NCBI RefSeq assembly: GCF_009730915.1
Contig: NC_052477.1
Coordinates: 930,001-994,000, forward strand
Source of the DNA: Dioscorea cayenensis subsp. rotundata
Lineage: Eukaryota; Streptophyta; Magnoliopsida; Dioscoreales; Dioscoreaceae
Direction: 5' to 3'
DNA length: 64,000 nt
The notes below the pieces were generated by a model. That model made no database searches, was not told the origin of the DNA, and worked only from the letters and a program-made list of their open reading frames with translations. The position numbers were made by a program, and so were the translations under genes. Shown piece by piece: positions 1 through 11,752 of this stretch (positions are counted from its first letter, which is position 1; the number at the start of each line of letters is the position of its first letter).

Positions 1-410
1 GAATTTATAGTTGACTAAATACTTGCAAGGCTCTGAAGACCATATGCTGCACCCCTAGCAATGTTAGTGTATTTTCATCACTTTGACACAAAATAGAATA
101 GAGAAAATTAAAACTTTCTCTTTTGTTGGATTGTGTTGTGTAACATTTGTGGAGTCAATACAACTTTCCTTTGGTACATGTATAAATTTGTTCTTTATTT
201 TGCTCTTGGATTTGCCTTCCCATAGCTGTTGCAATCTTTCTTTGATTAAATCTAAGAGAGTTATCATTTTCATCTCTCGGGGATGACATGCTATTACACT
301 TGACGCCATTTTTTGCTATTGTGTTCTGTGCTGCTATAATTGATGTGTTTACCCATTTATCCCCTCGATTTACACTTGTTGCTAAAGGACCATTCTTCCT
401 GTCTGTGCAG
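1..410 (+). other. intron or upstream part of the invertase gene
   Basis: No coding exon is recognised here. The stretch ends in a T-rich tract and a CAG acceptor at 408-410, directly before the first recognisable invertase exon. It is most simply read as the intron before that exon; earlier exons lie outside the window. Short open frames on both strands show no family resemblance. Confidence 0.55.
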
Positions 411-2013
411 AGCTGGGAGAAGACTGTAGATTGTTATAGCCCTGGACAAGGATTGATGCCAGCTAGTTTTAAAGTTAGAACTGTATCTTTGGATGGAAAC
501 AATCAAGCGTTCGAGGAGGTTTTAGACCCTGATTTTGGTGAATCAGCAATTGGCCGTGTGGCTCCTGTTGATTCAGGTGAGCCAATGATGGGTGGTGATT
601 CTTTATTTAATCGTTTTATCTTCTAGTCTGTGATAAGGAAGTATATATTAATTGCTAAGCCTTTTGATTCACATCTCATTTTTCTTATGATGCCAGGATT
701 ATGGTGGATTATTTTACTGAGAGCTTACGGAAAGATTACAGGAGACTATGCTCTGCAAGAGAGAGTGGATGTACAAACAGGCATCAGATTGATCATGAAC
801 TTATGTTTATCAGATGGTTTCGACATGTTTCCGTCTCTTCTTGTCACTGATGGTTCGTGTATGATAGACCGCCGAATGGGAATCCATGGGCACCCTCTTG
901 AGATCCAAGTAAGTTTACTCTTCCAAATAATCACTTTACAAAAGTACAATGTTTTTGGTTGAGTTTTATTTATTTATTTTCTATTCCACAGGCTTTGTTT
1001 TATTCAGCTTTGCGTTGTGCCAGGGAATTGCTCTCTGGCAATGAAAGCTCAACAAATCTAGTCCGCGCCATTAATAACAGGCTCAGTGCTTTGTCTTTCC
1101 ACATCAGAGAGTATTACTGGGTGGATATGAAGAAAATTAATGAAATATATCGGTATAAAACTGAAGAATATTCACACGATGCTATTAACAAGTTCAATAT
1201 CTATCCCGATCAAATTCCTTCTTGGCTGATGGATTGGATTCCTGATCATGGCGGCTACCTTATTGGCAATCTGCAACCAGCTCACATGGATTTCAGGTTC
1301 TTCTCACTTGGAAATCTCTGGGCTATAGTCTCATCTTTAGCCACACCGAGACAAGCTGAGGGAATTCTTAATCTTATCGAGAACAGATGGGATGATCTTG
1401 TGGGTAACATGCCTCTCAAAATATGTTATCCGGCTTTAGAATATGAGGACTGGCGTATTATCACTGGCAGTGATCCTAAGAATACGTGAGTTATCTTGAT
1501 TTTTATCCACACATTAGAAGTGAAAATTTATCGGTTCTTTTTTTGTATCACAGCCCTTGGTCGTATCATAATGGAGGCTCTTGGCCTACACTGCTCTGGC
1601 AGGTGATTGATTGTTTGTTCATCTTCCATTCTCCGGGTTTGTTGTAAACTCTTGCATTTGACTGGTTTGTGCTTTTCTTGTTTCAGTTCACGTTGGCTTG
1701 CATTAAAATGGGCAGACCCGGGCTAGCAGAGAAAGCTATTGCTGTGGCAGAAGAGAGGCTTTCAAATGATAAATGGCCAGAGTACTATGATACAAGAACT
1801 GGAAGATTTATTGGCAAGCAATCCCGACTCTATCAGACATGGACCATTGCTGGGTTTCTGACTTCCAAGATGTTTTTAGAAAATCCGGAGATGACATCCA
1901 TCTTGACATGTGATGAAGACCTCAACCTGCTCGAAGGTTGTTTATGCGGACTTAGCAAGAACTCTCGTGTCAGGTGTTCCCGACTGGCCGCCAAATCACA
2001 GGTCCTTGTGTGA
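411..2013 (+). CDS. alkaline/neutral invertase (GH100), 3' part
   Basis: The enzyme hydrolyses sucrose to glucose and fructose in the cytosol or organelles. Five exons are readable: 411-576, 697-908, 992-1485, 1554-1602 and 1687-2013, all with GT-AG borders and consistent phase. They encode 415 residues ending in TGA. Family landmarks in order are [104 protein letters not shown] and a Cys-rich [10 protein letters not shown] tail. The N-terminal third, including any transit peptide, is outside the window. From memory the sequence and tail look more like the organelle-targeted alpha clade than the cytosolic beta clade, but this cannot be settled without the N-terminus. No frame break is seen. 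Confidence 0.95.
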
Positions 2014-2470
2014 TCACACAAAAGAAACCAAGTTATTGTCTTTTCTTCCTGTATAGAAGAAACTTATTCTCCAGATTTCAACACAGTGACAGAAGAAACA
2101 GAGTACTTCATAGTTCATAGCACACTCGAGAAATTGAATCACACTTCCATCTTTGTCACTCTATGTCTATGCAATGTTTAACTGCTACAGAGATTATGAT
2201 CAGGTCATGCTTTGATGAATGTTGAGGACATGACACTATGATAAGAGTTTCTGCTGAAATATATCTATACATCATCAAAGCAGCTTATGATTAATGTTAT
2301 AGCTATGACTTGAATTGGAGTACATGTAAGTGTTACAGATTGTGGTTTGTACCTATAAAATGACTCGAAAGATGTACAATGTCCTTGATTTCAATGAAAG
2401 AAATGTTCGGCATGTTTTTATTTAGGATGCTGCATAGATGAATCCAAATTTGCGTGGGAACAGGGGAACA
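2014..2470 (+). other. 3' UTR and downstream region of invertase
   Basis: Non-coding sequence after the invertase stop. It lacks conserved open frames and becomes AT-rich. Possible poly(A) signals are weak, for example near 2355-2400. Confidence 0.4.
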
Positions 2471-2680
2471 TTAAGACCATGCAAGACATTCAGAGATCTT
2501 CCAGGCCTCTTCATCTCCAGCGCAAATGCTTGTAGACATGAACTTCTCATTTTCAGTTGATTCAGTGCAATTATCTGGCCTCAAAACAGCATGGTGATCT
2601 TCGATATCTAATACGCCGTCTTCTTTCTTCACCAGAAGAGCTCGGAGGAACAAAAGCAGAGAAGCCATAATCTGGTACAT
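2471..2680 (-). CDS. small unrecognised ORF (69 aa)
   Basis: A 69-codon open frame with a hydrophobic N-terminus (MASLLLFLRALLV from Met5) followed by an acidic, Cys-containing tail. A TATA-like run lies just upstream on the minus strand (2700-2713), and an AATAAA-like signal lies shortly after the stop, near 2420. These hints suggest a small transcribed gene or a last exon. I do not recognise the protein, and chance is a real possibility. Confidence 0.25.
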   Translation of the reverse strand: MYQIMASLLLFLRALLVKKEDGVLDIEDHHAVLRPDNCTESTENEKFMSTSICAGDEEAWKISECLAWS

Positions 2681-3178
2681 GTTCTCCTTCTCCTTTCACC
2701 ATATATATATATAGAAAATTATCATCGTTTTACAATCCCGATGGAATGAATTCTTTCTAAATTCATCATTGATTTAGCAATGAAGTTGGTGGTTCATTCT
2801 TGTGAGAAGTTTTGTTTTTCCTGCTAATTCATGCAAGAAACCTTCATTCATCCCTTCTGAATTTAATTGGTTGTTCACCTAACCTGTGTAGGAATCTCTT
2901 TGAACTAGTCAACAGTAGTTTATCCACTTGTTATACGTGCTTCTTTTAGTAATGTTATTTTATTTTCCAATTAACTTTAATCATAACTGCTGTTGTTACT
3001 GAGATTAGAACCCAAATAATTATCGCTAACTAGTCCATACTTAGGCATAGAGACTTAAGCACTGATAAACATTCAACACATTAGAGAACTTAACCTGACA
3101 TTTAGTACATACAAAAACGCTCCTGGAGTACTCCAGTCAGTTTCATCATTCTACTTAGATCATCTATATAAGTTAAGA
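2681..3178. other. intergenic, nothing recognised
   Basis: AT-rich spacer between the small ORF and the gibberellin 2-oxidase. It probably includes the 3' UTR of the latter, which runs from 3178 downwards on the minus strand. Confidence 0.5.
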
Positions 3179-4598
3179 TTAGGCTTCTTCTTCGGCTTTG
3201 AACCGAAAGAGTTCGAGCCGGTTATGTCCAAGCCGCAGTGAATACATCATTTTCTTGAATTCACTCCAAGTGAAGGATCGGTATCTGCGCGGCCTTTGAG
3301 TTGTGATCATCTCCGGTATCGGAGAAATCCATGCATGCAAAGGTGGTCCTCCAAAGAAAACTGTGGACATTCTAGTGGCATAAGAGGTTACCATTGCTCT
3401 ATGTCTAACACTCACCAACCTTCCATTTGTCATAGCCTTCAAAACAACAATAAATATATTATAAATAATAAAAAAAAAAACATAGGAAAACAAAACAGTG
3501 TCACTATTGTGAGGGACCAGATCAAACATTAATGCAACAGAGAGAAACAGGACAATAGTATGTAGATTTTGTGGGACATGAAAATATCTACATGCTCATG
3601 CAAACTTAGTTATATATTACCACGTGAGAAAGACTAACCTGAAGAGCATCACCAACATTGACGAAGAATGCGGCCGGGTCCGGTGGGACGGGAACCCAAG
3701 AACCGGCATCGGTGGAAGGGGAGAGTATTTGCAAGCCGGCAACACCGTTGGATCGAAGCAAGGTGATAATCTGAGGGTCAGAATGCTCTCCAAATCCAAC
3801 TCTGCCAACCTTGTTGTTGTCTTCCTTATTGCAGTTGTATGAAGGGTAGTGGTTCAGCCTTAACAAAGAGTCACTCTCAATGTCCCTTATGAGCCTACTG
3901 AATGTCTCAGTGTCCTCCAGGCCCAGTCCCTGAGCCAGCAACTCCAGTATCTCACATGCTAACTCTTTTACACTCCCCACATACTCCATCACCACACAAC
4001 TGCTTGAGAAGAAGAACCAAATAGACCACAAACACAAAAAGTTAAACAATTTGAAAGCTTGATAGGACTGTCCTTTTTTACTATAAACAGTACTTCATGC
4101 ATGCATTCATTTCATTATTCAGGTGTCCTATCTTTCCTTTTTTACACACATTTCTGCTAGGATTCCCTTCTCTTTAATTAAAACATAATAATCATCATCA
4201 TTCATCAATGAATATTCAATGTACCTGAATTCAATCTGGTTTTCTTCACAGATGATCTTTGCAGGCAACTGTTGGTTAGCATGGAGGAGAAGGTACTCAA
4301 CTTCTCCGGTATCACCATTTGGGCCGATACTCTTACATCCATAACCGAGCGGGTTCGCCGGCCCTGCCTGTTGTTTCTCCGTCACCGGTTTAGCGAAAAA
4401 CTCTAATCCTACAGCTTCCATTTTAGCTACTACATCATTTGGAATTGCATGATTGATCACTTTGAAAAAACCATACTCTTCACATGCATTCACAATTTCT
4501 TCTTGCGCTATTTCTCGTCTGCATGACAGGTCGATCACCGGAATTTCTGTTCCTATATATCTCTTGCTTTGCACCGGTGTCGTCGACACCACCACCAT
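3179..4598 (-). CDS. GA2ox: gibberellin 2-oxidase
   Basis: A 2-oxoglutarate/Fe(II) dioxygenase that inactivates gibberellins by 2-beta-hydroxylation in the cytosol. There are three exons on the minus strand: 4225-4598, 3639-3999 and 3436-3179, totalling 330 residues, the usual size. The splice junctions restore phase (IEF-S-CVVMEY and GDALQ-AMTNGR). The N-terminal DIOX_N segment contains IPVIDLS. The catalytic domain has the iron ligands H and D in VGFGEHSDPQ and the distal H in VSVRHRA, followed by the 2-oxoglutarate-binding R in that region. MTNGR, STVFFGGPPL and LGYGCKSIGPNGDTG are typical of C19-type GA 2-oxidases; the exact subclass is uncertain. The ATG at 4598 gives the family's usual N-terminus. 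Confidence 0.93.
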
Positions 4599-4740
4599 GT
4601 TCGATCTATATCTATATCTATATCTCTACCTAGTATATAACCAACCAACCAACCAACCAACCTTAGAGTCTTTGTGTGTTTTGCATCTTGCAGTGTGTGT
4701 GTATATATATATAGAGACATATGAGAGTTTAGGATGGAGT
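4599..4740 (-). promoter_or_regulatory. GA2ox 5' UTR and core promoter candidate
   Basis: Just upstream of the GA2ox start lie a GATATA-type microsatellite (about 4604-4628) and six GGTT units (about 4640-4662), read on the minus strand. A TATA-like run at 4702-4714 is about 105 bp from the ATG, a plausible TATA box. The simple repeats would sit in the leader. Confidence 0.45.
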
Positions 4741-7700
4741 TGACTAATTTTGAAGTTGAGTTTGAGTTGGTGTTTTACATTTGGATTTAGTGATGTGGCA
4801 ATTTGTGTTAATGTTTTAGTTTTAGGGTTAGGGTTTGAACATCACAGAGATTGCAGGTCTTTCTGCCATCTGTGATCATTATTAGGGTTTAGACTTATAA
4901 AGAAATATTGATTCATATATTTAACATAATTATGTCTCAATTCAATTCCTATTTCACTAGATTTAGATATATAGATGTTATATATTTCTGAAAGACGGCC
5001 AAGTTGGGTATCACTTTTATTTATTTATTTTTAATTAAGAGAATGAAATCTACTGTGAAAAAGATGCAATATCTTGAATCATGAGGACCGTTTGATGGTG
5101 ATCAGACGGTGATTGGCTTGACTTGATTCTTATTGGCTTTTTCCATGTGGAATAAGATGTCACAACTTGGCATGTAATTATCTATATCCTGACTATGTTA
5201 TAATTTATTATATTAATTTAATTCCTGTTCTTCATGACATATTGCCAAATGTTATATATTTTGCTGTATTTTTTAACTGCATGCATGCATACATTATTGA
5301 TATGTTCAAACTATTCAACTCACTCAAAAAAGTTCATATATATATATATATAATAGAGCTAGGATTTTTTATTTTTTATTTTTTATTTTTTGAAAAAAAA
5401 AGGGTAAGATAAATGAAGTAACAGTAGTAGAGTTGAATAGGATCCAAATCCAAACATAAGAGGCCATGATGATGGACTGGTTTGGATTGCTGCATCTGAC
5501 CAGTCTCTAGCCAAAAAAGAGTGCCACATGTGATGATGTGAGTGGTTTGTGGGCTCCACTATAAATATTTATAAGCAATAGAAACCAAGAATCTCTGGGT
5601 GGGTCTACTAATATCCGGTCCTCTGTGTAAAGTGTTTGTCTCCTATCGATCGAACACGTTCAAATCTTAACAGCTAATATAAAGTGAAAGTACAAATATA
5701 TTGAGATAGTAACTTTATATTTATGCATGCCTTTGACACATAACAGAGTATTTGTATTTTTGTTGATGAAACATATTTAAACACCAACTCACATAAAAAA
5801 ATAAAGTACTTACTGATTAAATTATTAATTTTTTTATTTATGTATATCCTGACTTTTATCAACTTTGTCAAAATAATAATAAAATTTATTTTTTTAATAA
5901 AGTAGATAAGTCATTCATCGCTTGTGAGGGATAATTAGGCTTTTGTTTGAATTAGCTTCCAAGAAAGCCCAAAAACATTAGCTAAAAAGAAATTGTTTAT
6001 ATTAGATTTTCTACAAGAACATAAATAGAAAAAAAAAGTTGTTTTTCAGATTATTTTATAGTTTGTATTTTTACAAAAAGTTAATTAAAATATAAAATAT
6101 AAAAAACGCTTAACTTACGCTTGAGAAACACTTTTTTTCATAATCACTTCTATTAAATTTTAAAAAAAAAATTTATAAATCAATCCAAAGAAGGCTTTAA
6201 TCCCTCCATCTCTCAAAGAGTTACCATCATTGTGATGGGAAGATGAATGAATGATTGTAAAGGTAGGAAGTTGGAAATAGTAATTTTTTAGAAAAACTAA
6301 TAATGATAAGTAGATATATATGAATTATATGCATGAAATGAATGGATGAATGAATAAAGGGGGGGGTGAGAAGTAGGAAATGACTGGTCAAGCAAGCAGG
6401 TTCCCACTTCCCACCACCAATGAAATTAATGCTTTCTTTTTTACTTTGGTTTTTCTTTCTTCTACTCATCCATCTCTCAACTCCTCTACTTCTTGTCTGG
6501 TCATCTCAAAAAGTGAAAATTAAAAAATGCTACTCATACTTTTCTTGAACTTTATATTTATTTTCTATCTTTTGTTTTTTTTCTTAACCCAAAACAAGTT
6601 TTAATTTTTGGCAAAATAAAATGTTAAATTTAGTGGATTTTAATTATAGATTGTGTAATTTGTTATTTTTGGGTCAGCCACTTTAAACAAATTGTTTGCA
6701 TAGCTATATATTCTTATATGGATGAAATTTAGAAGAAGTTTCTAAAAATTCCTTATATATTCTAATGATATTTATTTTTCTAATTATTTGATTTATTAAT
6801 TTTTTATAAAATTTTGATTTATGTTTAATATTTTTTTTTAACCTTTTTAATCGATTCCGTGCTTTTAATATTTTAAATAAAATGACGTAAATATCTTTAA
6901 CACTAGCATGCAATCCTAAGTGAGCTTCCCGTCTTGCACACAAGTGGAAGTGTGACAATTTATGTAAAAATAAATAAATAAAATTAAAAATAAAAAACTT
7001 GTCTCCTCATGCCGACACAAGTGTCACCGGGCTAAAGCAAGTGGGTCTGTGAAGGGGTAAGGTAAGAATAATTTTGTAACTTTAACTTAAATTAATAAAA
7101 AATAAAAGATTTAAAAATCATAAATATTTTTAATATTTGATAAATTAGAAAGATTTTTTAGAACATTGAAAGAGTTAGAACAATCTTTTATTTAGTTTAT
7201 TGATATTAAGTTATATATATATATAGTATTCATTTGCTTAAGAGATAGACTCAAATTTCAGCTCACGCAAATAAAGTGCACAAGTATTATAGAGTTCAGC
7301 GCATATACATGTCATTGACTCGTGGATTATTCACATTTGTCTAAACAGAAAAATTTATTATTACTTTAATTTAAAAATTAATTTATAAATTTCACAAGAT
7401 TATTTATTTTTCCCTGTTTTTCAAAATAACCGGAGACAAAGGTATCTTCTTATATGAATTTTTTTAATTCATTTTTCTCAAAAAATATATGGAGTAAGTA
7501 TCATTTTTACATAAAAATATATTAAAAAATCATTTTAATAAGGGTATAATTATTAATTTAATAACTTAATGCATTGATTTTGATCTCATATAAGATAGAC
7601 AGGTAGGCAGGTAGATAGATTCGAGCCAATTCTACTGGCACATTTAACAATGTGAATTACTATTTCCTAAACATTTAACAATGTGAATTATTATTTCCTA

Positions 7701-10479
7701 AGAATGATAGTAGATACATAAAAAGGGATTAAAATAGATTTATTAATAATAATGAAGCATTAGGGTTTGGGAATCCCATGCATATATGTTACTTACTCAA
7801 CTAGATATATATATATACTGACTCCAATGTTGGAATTTGAAACCGTAATTAGTCAATGTTTGAGACTAGCGCTTTTCTCTCATTTGTTGGCTTTGAGGTC
7901 TAATCAATTCATTTCCTAACTCACGTGAATCTTAAGTTTTTCTACTGTTGAACATGTTGAATTATTATTATTATTATTATATGGTCCTTTTTTACCACTA
8001 GTTCGTTAGGATTAACTTGTTATGGATGAGTATTGCATAATACTAAATTATTTAACCACGTCTTGTCTCACACTTTTTGTCTTGATTAGAGCTTTTTTTA
8101 AAAACAGAAGAAAGATACAAGATAATTTTATATTGCCTCCAGTAGTTGTATAGTGGAAGTTATTCCCAGGAGGTCAGTTAAACTACCATAACATGTGCAT
8201 CTCCGTACCTATTTATCTTTTGTTTTGTCTCTCATCGACTTTATAAAAAAAAAAAATTTGTATTGTTTTAATTTAATTTAGTATTATAAAGTTTTTTTAA
8301 TTATTGATGTAAATAAGTTAAAAGTATTTAAAATATTTATTTCTATCCCAAAAACATGTAAAGCAAGAAGGGTCAGGTTATGCAGAGCCGTTAGTAAATT
8401 CCATGGAGATGGTTGTGGTATTGAGAAAATTACTATTTATGTGAGGTCGCACCCCAAATTTCTACCGTATTGGTTATTATTATTATTATTATTATTATAT
8501 ATTCTTGTGTGTTTGATTACTGTGATTTATGATGGATGAGCTTATAGCTGTCTGATCTAAGCAATGTGCTTTGAGATGAGTGCATCCTTGCTTTCTCATC
8601 AACAAAGTGGGCTTTCAATCTTTAAAAAGGCCTAGCCCAAGCCATATGAATCATATGGGCTGGCCTCATAGATCCCACAACTAAAAAACAAGTCATTTGT
8701 TTAGCTTTCGTCCTCTGATTTGTTCTTCCATTTATTTTTGATATATTTCATTAATAAAGCTAATATTATTAATTAACATCATCAATAAATTTTATCATAA
8801 TTAGTATTTATTATATATATTAATTAATATCTTTGGCTTGAACAAAATAGATAATTACAGAGAAAATGGCTTGCATATTCCCTGTAAAAGTGGATATTTG
8901 CTAATATATATATATATATAATAAGTATATATATACACTCTTATAGCTGAACGTCAGCTTACAAAATTTATGAAATACAAATTAATCTTTATTTTTGTAT
9001 TTTATAAAATAAATAATAGAGAAAATTATCAAGAATTGTTTATTTTGTTTTTGATAAAAGTAAACAAGCCATGGATGATCTCTCAACCTCTCACTCACCA
9101 GGGAAGAGGCTAGAGTTGCCACAGTTCTACTGTGAAGGTATAATTTTTCATTTTTTTTAAAATTGGGATGCAAGGACAACCTCATAACTATATCATGTAA
9201 AATGATGATAGTGTCAAAAATAATAATACTTAAAAAAAAAAAGAGTGAAACAATAGTACATGCATGCATGAATGAGATATGAGAGTAATTCATAAATGTT
9301 AATGTCCTTGCTTAAAGTGAATAAAGTGGAGACATTAAATGCAATGTTAATAATTAAGGGGGGGGTGCAGTAATAATAGGATGAGTTGAATTTATGAAGA
9401 GAGGGAGAGAGAGAGAGAAGACAAGAAGAGGTGGTGGGAACCTCTTGAATATGGTGTATGTGCCAATATTGTTCATAAGTGAAGGCATAATGATACTAGT
9501 GCTTGGATTTCTTTAGCAAAGGTTTGGACTTTCTAGTCATGGACAAGTCCTAGTGGTTCTTCCTCTTTTAGCTCTAGGACACCCTACATTTATAATGAAC
9601 ATGCATGCATTATATATATCAATGCATGCAGTCCTCTCACAATAATTAACCATTTATATATTATTCCCTTTTAAATCCCCCACTCCCTTACGAAAATCCA
9701 TGTGAGATCATGCATGCACTATATATATTAACTTAATCATCTTGGTAAAATACATATAAAGCTTCAAAGTGGATGTTGTTTTTATTAATGTGTTTTTTTG
9801 GAAACAGAGAAAGGTAGACATGTATATTTGTCACTTGATATTCTTGTTTATAAACTAAACAAAACTAGATATAGTTTTAAACTGTTTGATATGATGTCTC
9901 CCCCCATAACATATCATTTTAATATATATATGATCACTTGTTCTTATCTTTATCTCCAAGACATTTAATGGTGTTACTATTTAGATATAAAATAATTAAA
10001 GTAAAGTAAATAAGAGATGATGATATGAGTTTGCACTGCAGCTGGAATGAACGGTGCATGTAGAGAAGAGAGAGCATATGTTGACAAGGCAGATCAGAGG
10101 TCCCATGTGTAGAGGGTCTACAAGATCACCTTTTGATCAACTGCAAAGAGCAGGAAGTAAGGAAGCTGCTAGACATGAAATGGATAGGGTCCAAAACAAT
10201 GAATGCAAAACACAATGAATAAAGAGCTGCATACTAACAAGGCATATTCCAAATAACAATCATAGCAAACACACACCTCACACTACACTCACAAATATAC
10301 TTTCACAAATAATGGAGACATTTATACGCTGCAGTAGTAGTACATCTATGAATGACCACCAAAAAGAGAATAATTTCTTTTCTTTTCCCTCTCCTTTCCT
10401 TTTAGCAGTCCACTCAAACATCACCGCTACTAGAATAATAATAGGTATATTTTTAATAACAAAATAATAATAATTATAA
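4741..10479. other. long AT-rich intergenic region
   Basis: No gene is supported over about 5.7 kb. It holds poly-A/T runs, ATT microsatellites (about 7963-7981 and 8475-8499), TA runs, a GA run near 9400-9420, ATGCATGC clusters near 9600-9720 and one 31-bp tandem duplication. The open frames are short, AT-driven and unlike known proteins. The part nearest 10480, down to about 10000, may be the 3' end of the TAS3 transcript. Confidence 0.6.
7640..7701. repeat. 31-bp direct tandem duplication
   Basis: Two adjacent 31-bp copies (7640-7670 and 7671-7701) beginning ACATTTAACAATGTGAATTA. They differ at one base. This is a recent local duplication with no gene attached. Confidence 0.9.
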
Positions 10480-10492
10480 TTATATAGAATTA

Positions 10493-10513
10493 AAGCCCAA
10501 GAGGGATAGACAG
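10493..10513 (-). promoter_or_regulatory. TAS3 3' miR390 target site (cleavable)
   Basis: The plus strand here reads like miR390 at positions 1-17, with differences only at positions 5 and 8, both of which become G:U wobbles in the duplex. The last four positions do not pair. Central positions 9-11 are fully paired, so slicing is expected between 10502 and 10503. Confidence 0.88.
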
Positions 10514-10566
10514 GGATGGAGGAGGAGAAGGCAAGAAATTGTGAATGAAGATGATGAGTGAAAGGT

Positions 10567-10587
10567 GGGGTCTTACAAGGTCAAGAA
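10567..10587 (-). ncRNA. tasiARF unit 2
   Basis: The minus strand matches the canonical 21-nt tasiARF over its full length (begins TTCTTGACCTTG, ends GACCCC). It starts 64 nt from the predicted cleavage base at 10503, that is three 21-nt registers plus one. Confidence 0.95.
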
Positions 10588-10608
10588 AAGGTCTTACAAG
10601 GTCAAGAA
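10588..10608 (-). ncRNA. tasiARF unit 1
   Basis: Directly abuts the other tasiARF in the same 21-nt register. It matches the canonical sequence at its first 19 bases and differs at the last two (ends CCTT instead of CCCC). Confidence 0.92.
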
Positions 10609-10663
10609 GACCTTTTCTTGTGGGAAAGAAGATAGAAAGGATGATGGAAGGGTAAAGATCATA

Positions 10664-10684
10664 AAGCTCAGTTAGGATAGCACC
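10664..10684 (-). promoter_or_regulatory. TAS3 5' miR390 binding site (non-cleaved type)
   Basis: The plus strand matches miR390 at 17 of 21 positions. The differences are at positions 9, 10, 11 and 19. A central bulge over the slicing position is the known signature of the TAS3 5' site, which AGO7 binds but does not cut. Confidence 0.9.
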
Positions 10685-10752
10685 ATCATTTCTCTACTTT
10701 GATCTCCCATAAACATTCCCTTTAATCTCATCCTTTTCACCTTCTTTCTTTG

Positions 10753-11752
10753 NNNNNNNNNNNNNNNNNNNNNNNNNNNNNNNNNNNNNNNNNNNNNNNN
10801 NNNNNNNNNNNNNNNNNNNNNNNNNNNNNNNNNNNNNNNNNNNNNNNNNNNNNNNNNNNNNNNNNNNNNNNNNNNNNNNNNNNNNNNNNNNNNNNNNNNN
10901 NNNNNNNNNNNNNNNNNNNNNNNNNNNNNNNNNNNNNNNNNNNNNNNNNNNNNNNNNNNNNNNNNNNNNNNNNNNNNNNNNNNNNNNNNNNNNNNNNNNN
11001 NNNNNNNNNNNNNNNNNNNNNNNNNNNNNNNNNNNNNNNNNNNNNNNNNNNNNNNNNNNNNNNNNNNNNNNNNNNNNNNNNNNNNNNNNNNNNNNNNNNN
11101 NNNNNNNNNNNNNNNNNNNNNNNNNNNNNNNNNNNNNNNNNNNNNNNNNNNNNNNNNNNNNNNNNNNNNNNNNNNNNNNNNNNNNNNNNNNNNNNNNNNN
11201 NNNNNNNNNNNNNNNNNNNNNNNNNNNNNNNNNNNNNNNNNNNNNNNNNNNNNNNNNNNNNNNNNNNNNNNNNNNNNNNNNNNNNNNNNNNNNNNNNNNN
11301 NNNNNNNNNNNNNNNNNNNNNNNNNNNNNNNNNNNNNNNNNNNNNNNNNNNNNNNNNNNNNNNNNNNNNNNNNNNNNNNNNNNNNNNNNNNNNNNNNNNN
11401 NNNNNNNNNNNNNNNNNNNNNNNNNNNNNNNNNNNNNNNNNNNNNNNNNNNNNNNNNNNNNNNNNNNNNNNNNNNNNNNNNNNNNNNNNNNNNNNNNNNN
11501 NNNNNNNNNNNNNNNNNNNNNNNNNNNNNNNNNNNNNNNNNNNNNNNNNNNNNNNNNNNNNNNNNNNNNNNNNNNNNNNNNNNNNNNNNNNNNNNNNNNN
11601 NNNNNNNNNNNNNNNNNNNNNNNNNNNNNNNNNNNNNNNNNNNNNNNNNNNNNNNNNNNNNNNNNNNNNNNNNNNNNNNNNNNNNNNNNNNNNNNNNNNN
11701 NNNNNNNNNNNNNNNNNNNNNNNNNNNNNNNNNNNNNNNNNNNNNNNNNNNN
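10753..11752. other. assembly gap, 1000 N
   Basis: Exactly 1000 N, so a fixed-size scaffold gap. It hides the 5' end and promoter of the TAS3 locus. Open frames drawn across it are artefacts. Confidence 0.99.

Larger units (their letters stand above)
10480..10752 (-). ncRNA. TAS3: TAS3 tasiARF precursor (long type), 5' part in gap
   Basis: A non-coding transcript that miR390-AGO7 targets at two sites. RDR6 and DCL4 then make phased 21-nt siRNAs, of which tasiARF silences ARF2/3/4-type auxin response factors. On the minus strand the order is a 5' miR390 site (10684-10664), two contiguous 21-nt tasiARF units (10608-10588 and 10587-10567) and a 3' miR390 site (10513-10493). The 5' site mismatches miR390 in the centre, as in the binding-only 5' site of TAS3; the 3' site pairs through the seed and centre with two G:U wobbles, as expected for the cleaved site. 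Two tandem tasiARFs define the long TAS3 class. The true 5' end runs into the gap and the 3' end is unknown. The identification rests on direct comparison with the known tasiARF and miR390 sequences. Confidence 0.94.

Noticed and set aside
6704-6958. 84-codon minus-strand ORF
   Set aside because: Lys/Ile/Asn-rich AT-driven composition without family resemblance.
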